Source: Chloroflexia bacterium
Lineage (GTDB): Bacteria; Chloroflexota; Chloroflexia; Thermomicrobiales; JALYUS01
Assembly: GCA_025924435.1 (NCBI GenBank)
Contig: JAICIL010000166.1
Coordinates: forward strand, 1 to 9,538
DNA: 9,538 nt
Direction of reading: 5' to 3'
Positions within the stretch are counted from its first letter, which is position 1. Every line of letters starts with the position of its first letter. The notes under the pieces were generated by a model, which had not been told where the DNA came from, did not search any database, and saw nothing but the letters and a program-made list of their open reading frames with translations. The translations under genes and the position numbers were made by a program. Shown here in pieces: positions 1 through 6,892 of the stretch.

Positions 1-189
1 CCGGCCCATCCGCGGGCCGCGGGGGATTCCCCGCGGGCGCGGGGGGGGGGGGGGCTGGGTGTAACCCCCGCGCTACCATTTCGTCCGCGCGCCATCGCGC
101 GATGCGGATCGTAGCACGAGATGTCTACGCCATGTAACCCGTCCCTCGCGATCGGTGGGATAGATTCCCCTATCGCCATATGCGGATGG
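1..189. other. non-coding, GC-rich stretch with hairpin and G14 run
   Basis: No convincing gene is visible here. An 8-bp perfect hairpin (CCGCGGGG at 17-24, loop GATT, CCCCGCGG at 29-36) is followed by 14 consecutive G residues at 41-54. There is no T-tract after the hairpin, so it is not a typical Rho-independent terminator. A 10-bp palindrome (ATCGCGCGAT) sits at 94-103. The segment may be the tail of an upstream intergenic region, and its left edge is cut by the window. Confidence 0.5.
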
Positions 190-218
190 TTGACAGATGG
201 CGGCAACACCGCTACCCT
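190..218 (+). promoter_or_regulatory. sigma70-type promoter of the T-box/ileS operon
   Basis: A perfect -35 hexamer TTGACA (190-195) is separated by 17 nt from a -10-like TACCCT (213-218). Transcription would then begin near 224-226, just ahead of the first conserved bases of T-box Stem I. The agreement between predicted start and RNA fold supports the assignment. The -10 box matches TATAAT only at positions 1, 2 and 6. Confidence 0.65.
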
Positions 219-224
219 AGCAAT

Positions 225-540
225 GAGGCAATGACGAGCACACCACCGCGATGGTTGGGCCGTCCAGCGAGCCTGCGACATGGTGCAAGGCAGGCACGAG
301 ACCCCCGCGCGATGATCCGCTCCGAGCCGCCACCCGAAAAGACCTCGTCCCCGCCCCTCTCCATCGCGGTGGAGAGGGGAGCGCGGAAGGCCTGAATAGG
401 CGTGGACGGGAACCGCCCGGTACAGCGGGGCCGGCGTGATGGCGTCGGGCAAAGCGGGCGCTGCGATATGCGGCGTCAATGAGGGTGGTACCACGGAGCG
501 CGACCGATGCGCCTCGTCCCTGCGGGGGCGAGGTTTTTTG
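225..540 (+). promoter_or_regulatory. T-box riboswitch (tRNA-Ile sensing leader)
   Basis: This leader binds uncharged tRNA-Ile and permits read-through into the downstream genes. Stem I shows a k-turn/AGUA-like 5' segment (AATGACGAGCA, 230-240), an AG-bulge-like AGCGA (266-270), and an apical hairpin GCCTGC/GCAGGC (271-276 with 290-295) whose loop carries GGTGCAAG. The specifier-loop strand GATGATCC has ATC, an Ile codon, at 315-317. A perfect 10-bp hairpin follows (354-363 with 370-379). The T-box core AGGGTGGTACCACGG is at 482-496. Its TGGT (486-489) complements an ACCA tRNA end, which is what tRNA-Ile with A73 presents. The antiterminator can form from AGGG (482-485) with CCCT (518-521), plus ACG (493-495) with CGT (515-517) and GCGC (498-501) with GCGC (509-512). 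That CCCT lies largely in the 5' arm of the terminator, so the two folds exclude each other. This is the transcription-attenuation class. The exact specifier register is inferred. Confidence 0.92.
512..539 (+). terminator. T-box-controlled Rho-independent terminator
   Basis: CCTCG (512-516) pairs with CGAGG (529-533). The stem continues through a T-G wobble and three C-G pairs (518-520 with 525-527), then runs directly into six T residues (534-539). The 5' arm contains the TCCCT that otherwise pairs with the T-box core, so uncharged tRNA-Ile would prevent this hairpin from forming. Genes from 571 onward should be expressed mainly during isoleucine or charged-tRNA shortage. Confidence 0.92.
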
Positions 541-570
541 TTTCCTCTTGGTGGAACGAGGGCAATGAAG

Positions 571-972
571 ATGAATGAACGAAGTCGATTGCTGACCTGG
601 CACGATGTTCTGAAATACCACCGGACGCAAGCAGGAATCCATGCGCCCGTCAGCAACGATGCGTCGATGCAACGCTCCATCCTAATGAACACGGCAGCCG
701 ACGCTGTATACCCTGATGAACACCAGGGGAATGACATCTTCTATATTGGCGAAGGGCAAGTCGGTGACCAGCAGCCTATACGCGGCAATCGAGGCTTAAT
801 TGTCGCGGAAGAGCGTGGCTTCGAAATTCGTATCTTCGAGGAACTGAAGAAGGACCAGTGGTACGACCGTGGACTTTACAAGGTTATTGGCCACGAGTTT
901 GTGCAGTCGTCCGACGGGAGGCGACTGCTTTTGCGCTTTCGTCTGCGTCCGTTAGGGGAGATTAAGCGATGA
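571..972 (+). CDS. standalone SRA/YDG-like (ScoMcrA-type) domain protein
   Basis: A 133-aa protein whose pattern fits the SRA/YDG fold, a PUA-like module that reads 5-methylcytosine or other modified bases in DNA. Matching elements in order are AGIHAPVS near the N-terminus, GNDIFYIGEGQVGDQQ (the Y-G-G...GDQ core), RGNRGL, FEIRIFEE, a YDRGLYKVIGHEF block, and a final LLLRFRLRPL strand. No HNH or other nuclease motif follows, so a cutting activity cannot be claimed. ATG 571 is chosen because GAGGG at 558-562 lies 8 nt upstream; ATG 565 is too close to it. The longer frame from 436 would run through the T-box core and terminator. The stop overlaps ileS as ATGA, implying translational coupling. 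GC is about 54% over 601-960, against about 68-70% in sampled ileS rows, which suggests acquisition by transfer. Similarity was judged by eye; a different PUA-like domain is possible. Confidence 0.7.
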   Translation: MNERSRLLTWHDVLKYHRTQAGIHAPVSNDASMQRSILMNTAADAVYPDEHQGNDIFYIGEGQVGDQQPIRGNRGLIVAEERGFEIRIFEELKKDQWYDRGLYKVIGHEFVQSSDGRRLLLRFRLRPLGEIKR

Positions 973-3900
973 GCACGGAAACCTATGCAACCTTCGATCC
1001 CGTGGACACGCGGGTCTCGTTCCCGGCGCTGGAGGAGGGGGTGCTCGCTTTCTGGCGGGCGGACGACACCTTCCGCAAGTCCATCGCGCTGCGGGAGGGA
1101 GGGCCGATCTTCTCGTTCTACGAGGGGCCGCCGACGGCGAACGGCCGCCCCGGCGTGCATCATATCCTCGCCCGTGTCTTCAAGGATCTTTTCCCGCGCT
1201 ACAAGACGTTGCGCGGCAACGTCGTGCCGCGCATCGCCGGGTGGGATTGCCACGGCCTGCCGGTGGAGATCGAGGTCGAGAAGCAGATCGGCTCGAAGAA
1301 CAAGAGCGACATCGAGGCGTACGGCGTCGAGCGGTTCATCGAGAAGTGCCGCGCGTCCGTCCTCACCTACGTCGAGGAATTTGATCGCCTGACGGAGCGC
1401 ATCGGCTACTGGTGCGACCTGGAGCATCCCTACTGGACGATGGACACCAATTACATCGAGTCCGTCTGGAACCTGCTCCGGCGGTTCTGGGATGGCGGCA
1501 TGCTCTATCAGGGGTACAAGGTCGTCCCGTACTGCCCGCGCTGCGGCACGCCGCTCTCGACGCACGAGGTCGCCCAGGGGTACAAGGAGATTGACGACAA
1601 CTCGATCTACGTCCGCATGCGGCTGACGGACGACGCGCTCTTCGGCGGGCCGACGAGCCTGCTCGTCTGGACGACGACGCCCTGGACGCTCCCCGGCAAT
1701 GTCGCCGTCGCCGTGAACCCCGGCTTCACGTACGCCCTCGCGCGGCAGAACGACGAGCAGTTCGTCGTCGCCGAGGCGCTTTTGGACGCCGTGCTCGGCG
1801 CGGGGCAGTACGAGGTGCTGCGCACCTTCCCGGCGTCCGTGCTGATCGGCCAGACCTACAGACCGCTCTTCACCTTCGTCGCGCCGGACAAGCCCGCCTG
1901 GCGCGTCGTGCCGGGCGACTATGTGACGGCGGACGACGGCACCGGCATGGTCCACATCGCCCCCGCCTTCGGTGAGGACGACCTGGAAGTGGGGCGCGCC
2001 AACGATCTGCCCGTCGTGCAGCCGGTGGATTTGACGGGCCACTTCACGGCGGAGGTGACGGACTTCGCGGGGCTGGCCGTCAAGCCGCGCGACGCCAAGC
2101 AGGACAAGGCGGCGGACCCGGTGATCATCCGGCATCTCAAAGAATCGGGCGATCTCTATCGCGTCCAGCCCTACCGGCACCAGTACCCGCACTGCTGGCG
2201 GTGCGACACGCCGCTGATCTACTACGCCCTCTCGACGTGGTTCATCGCCATGTCCCGCGAGCGCGAGGAGTTGCTGCGGACGAACAGCGAGATCAACTGG
2301 GTGCCGGAGCACTACAAGGAGGGCCGCTTCGGGACGTGGCTCGCCAATGTCAACGACTGGGCGCTTTCGCGCAACCGCTATTGGGGCACGCCGCTGCCCG
2401 TCTGGGTCTCGGAGACGACGGGCGGGATGCACTGCGTCGGCTCGCTCGCCGAACTGAAGGAACTGGCGCTCGACCCGGTGCCGGACGATTTGCATCGCCC
2501 GTACATTGACTCCGTGCGCATCCGCTCCCCGCACGACGGCTCGGTGATGCGCCGCGTGCCGGAGGTAATTGACACCTGGTTCGATTCGGGCGCGATGCCC
2601 TTCGCACAGTTCCACTACCCGTTCGAGCACGAGGCGGAATTCCGGCGCGACTTCCCGGCGGACTACATCTGCGAGGCCGTGGACCAGACGCGCGGCTGGT
2701 TCTACTCGCTCCACGCCATCGCGACGGCCCTGAAGGAGCAGCCCGCGTACAAGAATGTCATCTGCCTCGGCCACATCCTCGGGCCGGACGGCTCCAAGAT
2801 GAGCAAGTCGCGCGGGAATGTCGTGGACCCGTGGGAACTGATGGCGACGCACGGCGCGGACGCGACGCGCTGGTACTTCTTCACCGCCGCGCCCCCCGGC
2901 AACCCGCGCCGCTTTTCGATGGACCTCGTGCGGGAGACGGTTTCCAAATTCATGCTGACGCTCTGGAACTCCTACTCCTTCTTCGTCACCTATGCGCGGC
3001 TCGACGGCTGGACGCCGCGAACGCCCGCGCCTCCCGTATCGGAGCGGCCGGAACTGGATCGCTGGGTGCTCTCCGAACTGCACCAGGTGATCGAGACGGT
3101 GACGGCGGGGATGGAGGCGTACGATGTGACGACGAGCGGCCGCGCCATCGAGCGGTTCGTGGACGACCTCTCGAACTGGTACATCCGCCGCTCCCGCCGC
3201 CGCTTCTGGAAGACGGAGAGCGACGCGGACAAGAACGCCGCCTACGCGACGCTCTACGAATGCCTCGTCACGGTGGCACACCTGCTCGCGCCCTTCACGC
3301 CCTTCCTCGCGGAAGCGATGTACCGCAATCTCGTCCGGCGCGTCGAACCGGACGCCGCCGAGTCCGTCCATCTGCGCGACTGGCCGGTCGCGAATGCCGC
3401 GCTGATTGACCGCGACCTGAGCCGGGATGTGCGGGCGGTCGTGCAGACCGTCTCGTTAGGGAGGGCGGCGCGGATGAAGGCGGGCCTCAAAGTGCGCCAG
3501 CCGCTCGCCCGCCTCCTCGTCCACGCGCGGGACGCGGCGGAGCAGGGCGCGCTGATGCGCCTCGCGGAGCAACTGGAGGAGGAATTGAACGTCAAGGCGG
3601 TCGAGCCGCTGGCGGCGGGCGAGGAGGTCGTCTCCTACCGCGTCCGCCCGAATCTGCCCGCGCTCGGCCCGAAGTACGGCAAGCAACTCGGCGCGATCCG
3701 CGCCGCGCTCGCCGCGCTCGACCCGAACGATGTCGCGCGGCGTGTCGCGGCGGGCGGCTCGGTGCCGGTGACGGATGACATCGCGCTCGAACCGGACGAA
3801 TTGCTCGTGGACGCCGTGGAGCGCGAAGGGTACGCGGTGATGGAGGAGGGCGGCTACACCGTCGCCCTCGATACCGCATTGACACCCGAATTGCTGCGCG

Positions 3901-4220
3901 AGGGGATGGCGCGCGATCTCGTCCGCGCCATCCAGGATGCGCGCAAGGAGGCGGGCCTGAACATCGCGGACACCATCGCCCTCTGGGTCGCGATGGACAC
4001 CGAGAACCAGGACGACACCGAGACCCGCGCGATGCTCGACGAGTACGAGCGGTACATCGGCGGCGAAACGCTCGCCACGCGCTTCACCGTCGCCCCCGTG
4101 CCGGAGGGCGCGGCGACGACCGCCGTGACGCTCGGCGGCGTCCCGCTCGTCATCGGCCTCGAAAAGTCCGGCACGCTCGCCGGGGCTGCCGCCCGCCCGA
4201 TCGGCGAGGAGGACGAGTAG
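969..4220 (+). CDS. ileS: isoleucyl-tRNA synthetase, type 2, with GxHH active-site motif
   Basis: Charges tRNA-Ile with isoleucine in the cytoplasm. It is a class I enzyme of 1083 aa, the length of the eukaryote-like type 2 group rather than the roughly 930 aa of type 1. Residues 53-61 (GPPTANGRP) lead into GVHH at 62-65, the position normally occupied by HxGH; residues 1 and 3 of the motif are exchanged. KMSKS is at 610-614. The CP1 editing domain shows WTTTPWTLPGN from W234 and GTGMVHIAPAFGEDD at 324-338. CxxC pairs occur at C189/C192 and C409/C412. An anticodon-binding helical region and a long C-terminal extension follow. AGGGGAG (954-960) lies 8 nt before the ATG, inside the preceding gene, whose stop it overlaps by 4 nt. 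Expression should follow the T-box at 225-540. Identity is certain; the type 2 assignment rests on length, the C-terminus and motif style. Confidence 0.98.
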   Translation: MSTETYATFDPVDTRVSFPALEEGVLAFWRADDTFRKSIALREGGPIFSFYEGPPTANGRPGVHHILARVFKDLFPRYKTLRGNVVPRIAGWDCHGLPVEIEVEKQIGSKNKSDIEAYGVERFIEKCRASVLTYVEEFDRLTERIGYWCDLEHPYWTMDTNYIESVWNLLRRFWDGGMLYQGYKVVPYCPRCGTPLSTHEVAQGYKEIDDNSIYVRMRLTDDALFGGPTSLLVWTTTPWTLPGNVAVAVNPGFTYALARQNDEQFVVAEALLDAVLGAGQYEVLRTFPASVLIGQTYRPLFTFVAPDKPAWRVVPGDYVTADDGTGMVHIAPAFGEDDLEVGRANDLPVVQPVDLTGHFTAEVTDFAGLAVKPRDAKQDKAADPVIIRHLKESGDLYRVQPYRHQYPHCWRCDTPLIYYALSTWFIAMSREREELLRTNSEINWVPEHYKEGRFGTWLANVNDWALSRNRYWGTPLPVWVSETTGGMHCVGSLAELKELALDPVPDDLHRPYIDSVRIRSPHDGSVMRRVPEVIDTWFDSGAMPFAQFHYPFEHEAEFRRDFPADYICEAVDQTRGWFYSLHAIATALKEQPAYKNVICLGHILGPDGSKMSKSRGNVVDPWELMATHGADATRWYFFTAAPPGNPRRFSMDLVRETVSKFMLTLWNSYSFFVTYARLDGWTPRTPAPPVSERPELDRWVLSELHQVIETVTAGMEAYDVTTSGRAIERFVDDLSNWYIRRSRRRFWKTESDADKNAAYATLYECLVTVAHLLAPFTPFLAEAMYRNLVRRVEPDAAESVHLRDWPVANAALIDRDLSRDVRAVVQTVSLGRAARMKAGLKVRQPLARLLVHARDAAEQGALMRLAEQLEEELNVKAVEPLAAGEEVVSYRVRPNLPALGPKYGKQLGAIRAALAALDPNDVARRVAAGGSVPVTDDIALEPDELLVDAVEREGYAVMEEGGYTVALDTALTPELLREGMARDLVRAIQDARKEAGLNIADTIALWVAMDTENQDDTETRAMLDEYERYIGGETLATRFTVAPVPEGAATTAVTLGGVPLVIGLEKSGTLAGAAARPIGEEDE

Positions 4221-4224
4221 GGGA

Positions 4225-4407
4225 GCCTCACCCCCCGGCCCCCTCTCCTTTTCTTATCCAGCACACGAGAGGGGGGGCAAGCGGGATACAGCGGAAATCG
4301 GGAAAACGCCGCGGCGCTTTCTCCGCGTTCCCCTCCCCTCTCCTTTGCCCAAAGATCAAGGTATGCGAACGTCTCGTCCGGCAAAGGAGAGGGGCCGGGG
4401 GTGAGGC
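4225..4407. repeat. 183-bp element with terminal inverted repeats
   Basis: The outer arms at 4225-4252 (GCCTCACC...CTCCTTTT) and 4383-4407 (AAAGGAGA...GGTGAGGC) are reverse complements across about 25 bp, differing by two single-C indels. Within it a second, perfect 15-bp inverted repeat pairs CCCCTCTCCTTTGCC (4335-4349) with 4380-4394. The element fills nearly the whole gap between the convergent ends of ileS and cdaR. Its small size, inverted ends and lack of an ORF fit a MITE- or REP-like unit. No target-site duplication was identified, so mobility is inference. Confidence 0.75.
4335..4394. terminator. candidate bidirectional terminator hairpin
   Basis: A perfect 15-bp stem (4335-4349 with 4380-4394) encloses a 30-nt loop between two converging genes. 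Such a stem would form in transcripts from either strand. It lacks a U-tract next to the stem, and the loop is large, so it is an atypical intrinsic terminator. It may instead stabilise 3' ends. Confidence 0.4.
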
Positions 4408-4417
4408 TACACATTCC

Positions 4418-5755
4418 CTACGGCGCCGCCGTCGCGGTCGGCGGGCGCGGGGTCGCGGTGGGGGGGATCGGGGTTGCGGTCGGCACCGGCGTTGGGGTGG
4501 GGATGGCGGCCACCGTCACCTGGATAAACGCCGGATCGGTCTTAATCACCTTGACCGGGCTGTTCGCCGGCAGTTGCACCTCGATCGTGACGCTTTTCGG
4601 CCCGCCCGGCCCGGTGAAACCGGCGAGATTGGCGAGGGCGACGATGTTCGTCCCGTTGATCTGGTCGAGTTGCTGGCGCGTCCCGCGGAGCGTGACGTTC
4701 ACCTCCCGCTGCGAGAGCAGCGAGGTCTGCAACCCCGGTCGCAGATTCACGACCTGAATCGGCACCTGGAAGGCGATGTCCTGCGTCACCTCGACGATGT
4801 TGACCTGCACCTGCACGCTCGTGACATTGTTCTTGATCGCCACGCCCGGCGGGAGTTTCGACGTATCGAGCGGCACCGTCAGGGTGGTCGCCTGATTCAG
4901 CCCATCAATGACAATCGGCTGCGTCGGGATATTGGGGATCGTCCGGATCACCTGCGGGTCGCCCATCAGCGTCACTTGATTCGGGTTGACGACGATCGTG
5001 TCGAGTTTGAAGCCGGGGGCGGGCGCGCCCGTCACATCGGCGGTGCTGATCGGCACGACCCGCTCGTTGCGGTTGTCGGTGAGATCAACGGCGACGGTGA
5101 TGCGCGGCGGCGAGAGCGTCACACCCGCGACCTCTTTACCGCTCGCGTCCAGCGCCTTCACATCCACCGGCGGGCTGGTGAAGTTTGTCGTCCGGTCGCC
5201 GATGTCGAGCGCGGCGACCGCCTGTGTGACCGCGTTGACTTTGCTCTCCGGGCCGCTCACGCGCACTTCCGCCGGCGTCGGCGTGACATTGTTCACCGTG
5301 ACGCCCGGTTGCGTCGGCGTCGGCACGGTGACGGGCAGCGTCTTCTCGATGCTCCGCTCGATCGTCACCCGCGCGGTCGCCGAGGAGGCGCTCTTTTTGC
5401 GCAGATCGGGCAGGTCGCTCTGGACATGGATCGGCACTTCCTGCGTGCCCGGCTTCACATCTTTGAGGTCAATCGAAGCCGAGACATTGCCCGCCGCGAG
5501 CGTCGGATTGGAGACGACACTCCGCGGCCCCCAGATCGAGACGATCACCGTCTGCGGGGTATAATCAATGATGGAGAGGCCATCGGGCAGATTGATCCTC
5601 GTGACGGGGACATTGTCGAAATCCCGGCGGCGATCCGGATTATTGCTGTTCGTCACCCACGCCCAAAAGCCGAACGCGAGCACGACCGCGAGCAGCGCGC
5701 GGCTGACCACGCCGCTCGATGTGGGCCGGTTAGTCTGCTGCTGGGCGCTCGCCAT
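4418..5755 (-). CDS. cdaR: YbbR-domain protein, CdaA regulator
   Basis: A 445-aa membrane-anchored protein of the YbbR/CdaR family, which binds and modulates the diadenylate cyclase CdaA from outside the membrane. Residues 17-34 form one hydrophobic N-terminal helix (SRALLAVVLAFGFWAWVT), followed by about four YbbR-like beta repeats (roughly 45-135, 138-225, 230-322 and 327-417). These carry recurrent V-V-S-G-P-x-S/Q-V and LP-G patterns. The last 28 residues are a Pro-Thr-Ala-rich tail (PTPTPVPTATPIPPTATP...), a surface-linker composition often seen in Chloroflexota. ATG 5755 is preferred because GGAGG lies 9 nt upstream; the frame stays open to 5854, but that extension is Arg-rich and lies inside cdaA. 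The gene overlaps the end of cdaA by 26 nt, so the pair is probably translationally coupled. No glmM follows, unlike the Bacillus cluster. Confidence 0.92.
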   Translation of the reverse strand: MASAQQQTNRPTSSGVVSRALLAVVLAFGFWAWVTNSNNPDRRRDFDNVPVTRINLPDGLSIIDYTPQTVIVSIWGPRSVVSNPTLAAGNVSASIDLKDVKPGTQEVPIHVQSDLPDLRKKSASSATARVTIERSIEKTLPVTVPTPTQPGVTVNNVTPTPAEVRVSGPESKVNAVTQAVAALDIGDRTTNFTSPPVDVKALDASGKEVAGVTLSPPRITVAVDLTDNRNERVVPISTADVTGAPAPGFKLDTIVVNPNQVTLMGDPQVIRTIPNIPTQPIVIDGLNQATTLTVPLDTSKLPPGVAIKNNVTSVQVQVNIVEVTQDIAFQVPIQVVNLRPGLQTSLLSQREVNVTLRGTRQQLDQINGTNIVALANLAGFTGPGGPKSVTIEVQLPANSPVKVIKTDPAFIQVTVAAIPTPTPVPTATPIPPTATPRPPTATAAP

Positions 5756-6641
5756 CGGCCGCCGCCTCCGTCTTCCCAGTGCGCGGTTTCCGGGGGCCGC
5801 GCGGATTGCGCGGGAAGAGATGCGGGCGCCCCGCCTCGCCGCCGTTGCGATCAACCCGCAGCAGCGCGCGCAACGCGCCCTTCAGCCGGTCGTGCGTCAG
5901 ATCGCGCTGGAGCCGCCCGCCCAGCGCCATCGAGATTTGCCCCGTCTCCTCGGAGACGACGATCGCGATGGCATCCGACTGCTCGCTGATGCCGACGGCG
6001 GCGCGATGGCGCGTGCCGAGCGTCCCGCCGATCGGCGCTTCGGTGAGCGGGAGGACGCAGGCGGCGGCGAGGATGCGGTTCTGCCGCACGATCACCGCGC
6101 CATCGTGCAGGGGGGTATTCGGCGTGAAAATCTGGATCAACGTCTGCCGCGTCAGGATCGCGTCCTCCGGCACGCCGCGATCCGCGTAATCCTGCAAGCC
6201 CGTCTCGCGCTCGATGACGATCAGCGCGCCGATCCGCTGCCGCGAGAGTTGCACGACGGCGCGGACGATCTCGTCAATTGTCTTACCGATCTCCTCCTCG
6301 GTGCTGGAGAAGGGGAGGTTGAGCCAGGTGCGCGTCTGGCCGAGTTGTTCGAGGGCGCGGCGCAATTCCGGCTGGAAGATCACCGGCACGGCGATGACGA
6401 GGGCGGGGAAGGCGATTTCGAGGAGCCGCCGGAGCGCGGTGAGATTGAGCGTGCTGGATAAGACCGCGATCATGCCGAGGAGGATCGCGATCCCCCGCAG
6501 GAGCGGCATCGCCCGCGTCCCGCGCGCGACGGTGAGCAGCCAGAAGAAGATCACCGCCACGACGAAGATATCGAGGAGCGCGAGCGGCGTCAGGCGCGTG
6601 AAGATCCACGGCAGTTCGAAGGCGATCAGTAGCGGTGTCAT
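5730..6641 (-). CDS. cdaA: diadenylate cyclase CdaA
   Basis: Makes cyclic di-AMP from two ATP at the inner face of the membrane; this second messenger controls potassium and osmotic balance in many Gram-positive bacteria. The 303-aa protein has three hydrophobic N-terminal segments (about 18-38, 46-66 and 74-90), then a DAC domain. The domain holds the catalytic LHDGAVIV (DGA at 180-182) and GTRHRAAVGISE (RHR at 211-213), with SEETG at 230-234. It is slightly longer than Bacillus CdaA (about 273 aa) because of a basic, Arg/Pro/Gly-rich C-terminal tail after about residue 265. The start at 6641 puts the first transmembrane segment in its usual place; the frame is open to 6746, but that extension reads like non-coding sequence. 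AAGGAG lies 14 nt upstream, an unusually long spacing. The gene sits directly ahead of its partner cdaR. Confidence 0.96.
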   Translation of the reverse strand: MTPLLIAFELPWIFTRLTPLALLDIFVVAVIFFWLLTVARGTRAMPLLRGIAILLGMIAVLSSTLNLTALRRLLEIAFPALVIAVPVIFQPELRRALEQLGQTRTWLNLPFSSTEEEIGKTIDEIVRAVVQLSRQRIGALIVIERETGLQDYADRGVPEDAILTRQTLIQIFTPNTPLHDGAVIVRQNRILAAACVLPLTEAPIGGTLGTRHRAAVGISEQSDAIAIVVSEETGQISMALGGRLQRDLTHDRLKGALRALLRVDRNGGEAGRPHLFPRNPRGPRKPRTGKTEAAADGERPAAD

Positions 6642-6883
6642 CTGCGCGCGTTCCGCTCCTTTGCCACCGCTGGGATGTGGCGTCTCTGGGCCGCGCGGAG
6701 CAGGCCACAAGGCCGCACAGCAGAGTGCGCGTGCGTCGGTCGTCATTGTAGCACAGGGAAAGGACCGAGGACTGAGGACTGAGCGGGGTTCGTCGGCATG
6801 CGGGATTGGGCGGCGGTGACGAGCAGTAAAAGCGTTGCAAAAAGAGCGCCGAGCGCCGAGTGTGGGTCCTCAGTCCTCAGTGC
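6642..6883. other. dnaI-like/cdaA intergenic region
   Basis: This gap of about 240 nt holds no supported gene. It contains a candidate minus-strand promoter (6745-6753), an inverted repeat of GGACTGA units (arms 6760-6783 and 6869-6892), and an 85-nt segment between the arms with no recognisable coding content. The 6651-6740 stretch would be the 5' untranslated leader of cdaA. Confidence 0.6.
6745..6753 (-). promoter_or_regulatory. candidate extended -10 promoter for cdaA-cdaR
   Basis: On the minus strand the sequence reads TGCTACAAT, an extended -10 (TGn followed by TACAAT). No good -35 hexamer lies at the expected distance; that position falls inside the GGACTGA repeat arm. Transcription would start near 6738, leaving a leader of almost 100 nt before cdaA. 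If real, it would let c-di-AMP genes be expressed apart from dnaB. Confidence 0.4.
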
Positions 6884-6892
6884 TCAGTCCTT
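6760..6892. repeat. GGACTGA heptamer inverted repeat, copy A
   Basis: The left arm 6760-6783 (AAGGACCGAGGACTGAGGAC...) and the right arm 6869-6892 are reverse complements at 22 of 24 positions, with 85 nt between them. Each arm is a tandem run of a 7-bp unit, GGACTGA, with a few point variants. The right arm covers the last codons and the stop of the dnaI-like gene. Confidence 0.88.

Noticed and set aside
198..332. Pairing TGGCGGC (198-204) with GCCGCCA (326-332) as the base of Stem I
   Set aside because: The 5' arm lies between the -35 and -10 boxes and so would not be transcribed; a shorter GGC/GCC base (227-229 with 326-328) fits the predicted start better.
217..672. 151-codon minus-strand frame across the T-box
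   Set aside because: Low-complexity Arg/Ser/Pro sequence overlapping a structured RNA; no ribosome binding site or family pattern seen.
436..972. 178-aa version of the SRA-like protein starting at 436
   Set aside because: The extra 45 residues would be encoded by the T-box core and terminator; ATG 571 has a well-spaced GAGGG.
876..3371. 831-codon open frame antisense to ileS
   Set aside because: Its Arg/Val/His/Asp-rich, low-information composition is that of a high-GC shadow frame opposite a real gene, and ileS is unambiguous.
4574..5989. 471-codon plus-strand frame opposite cdaR and cdaA
   Set aside because: Arg/His/Asp-rich GC shadow; the minus-strand products are recognisable families.
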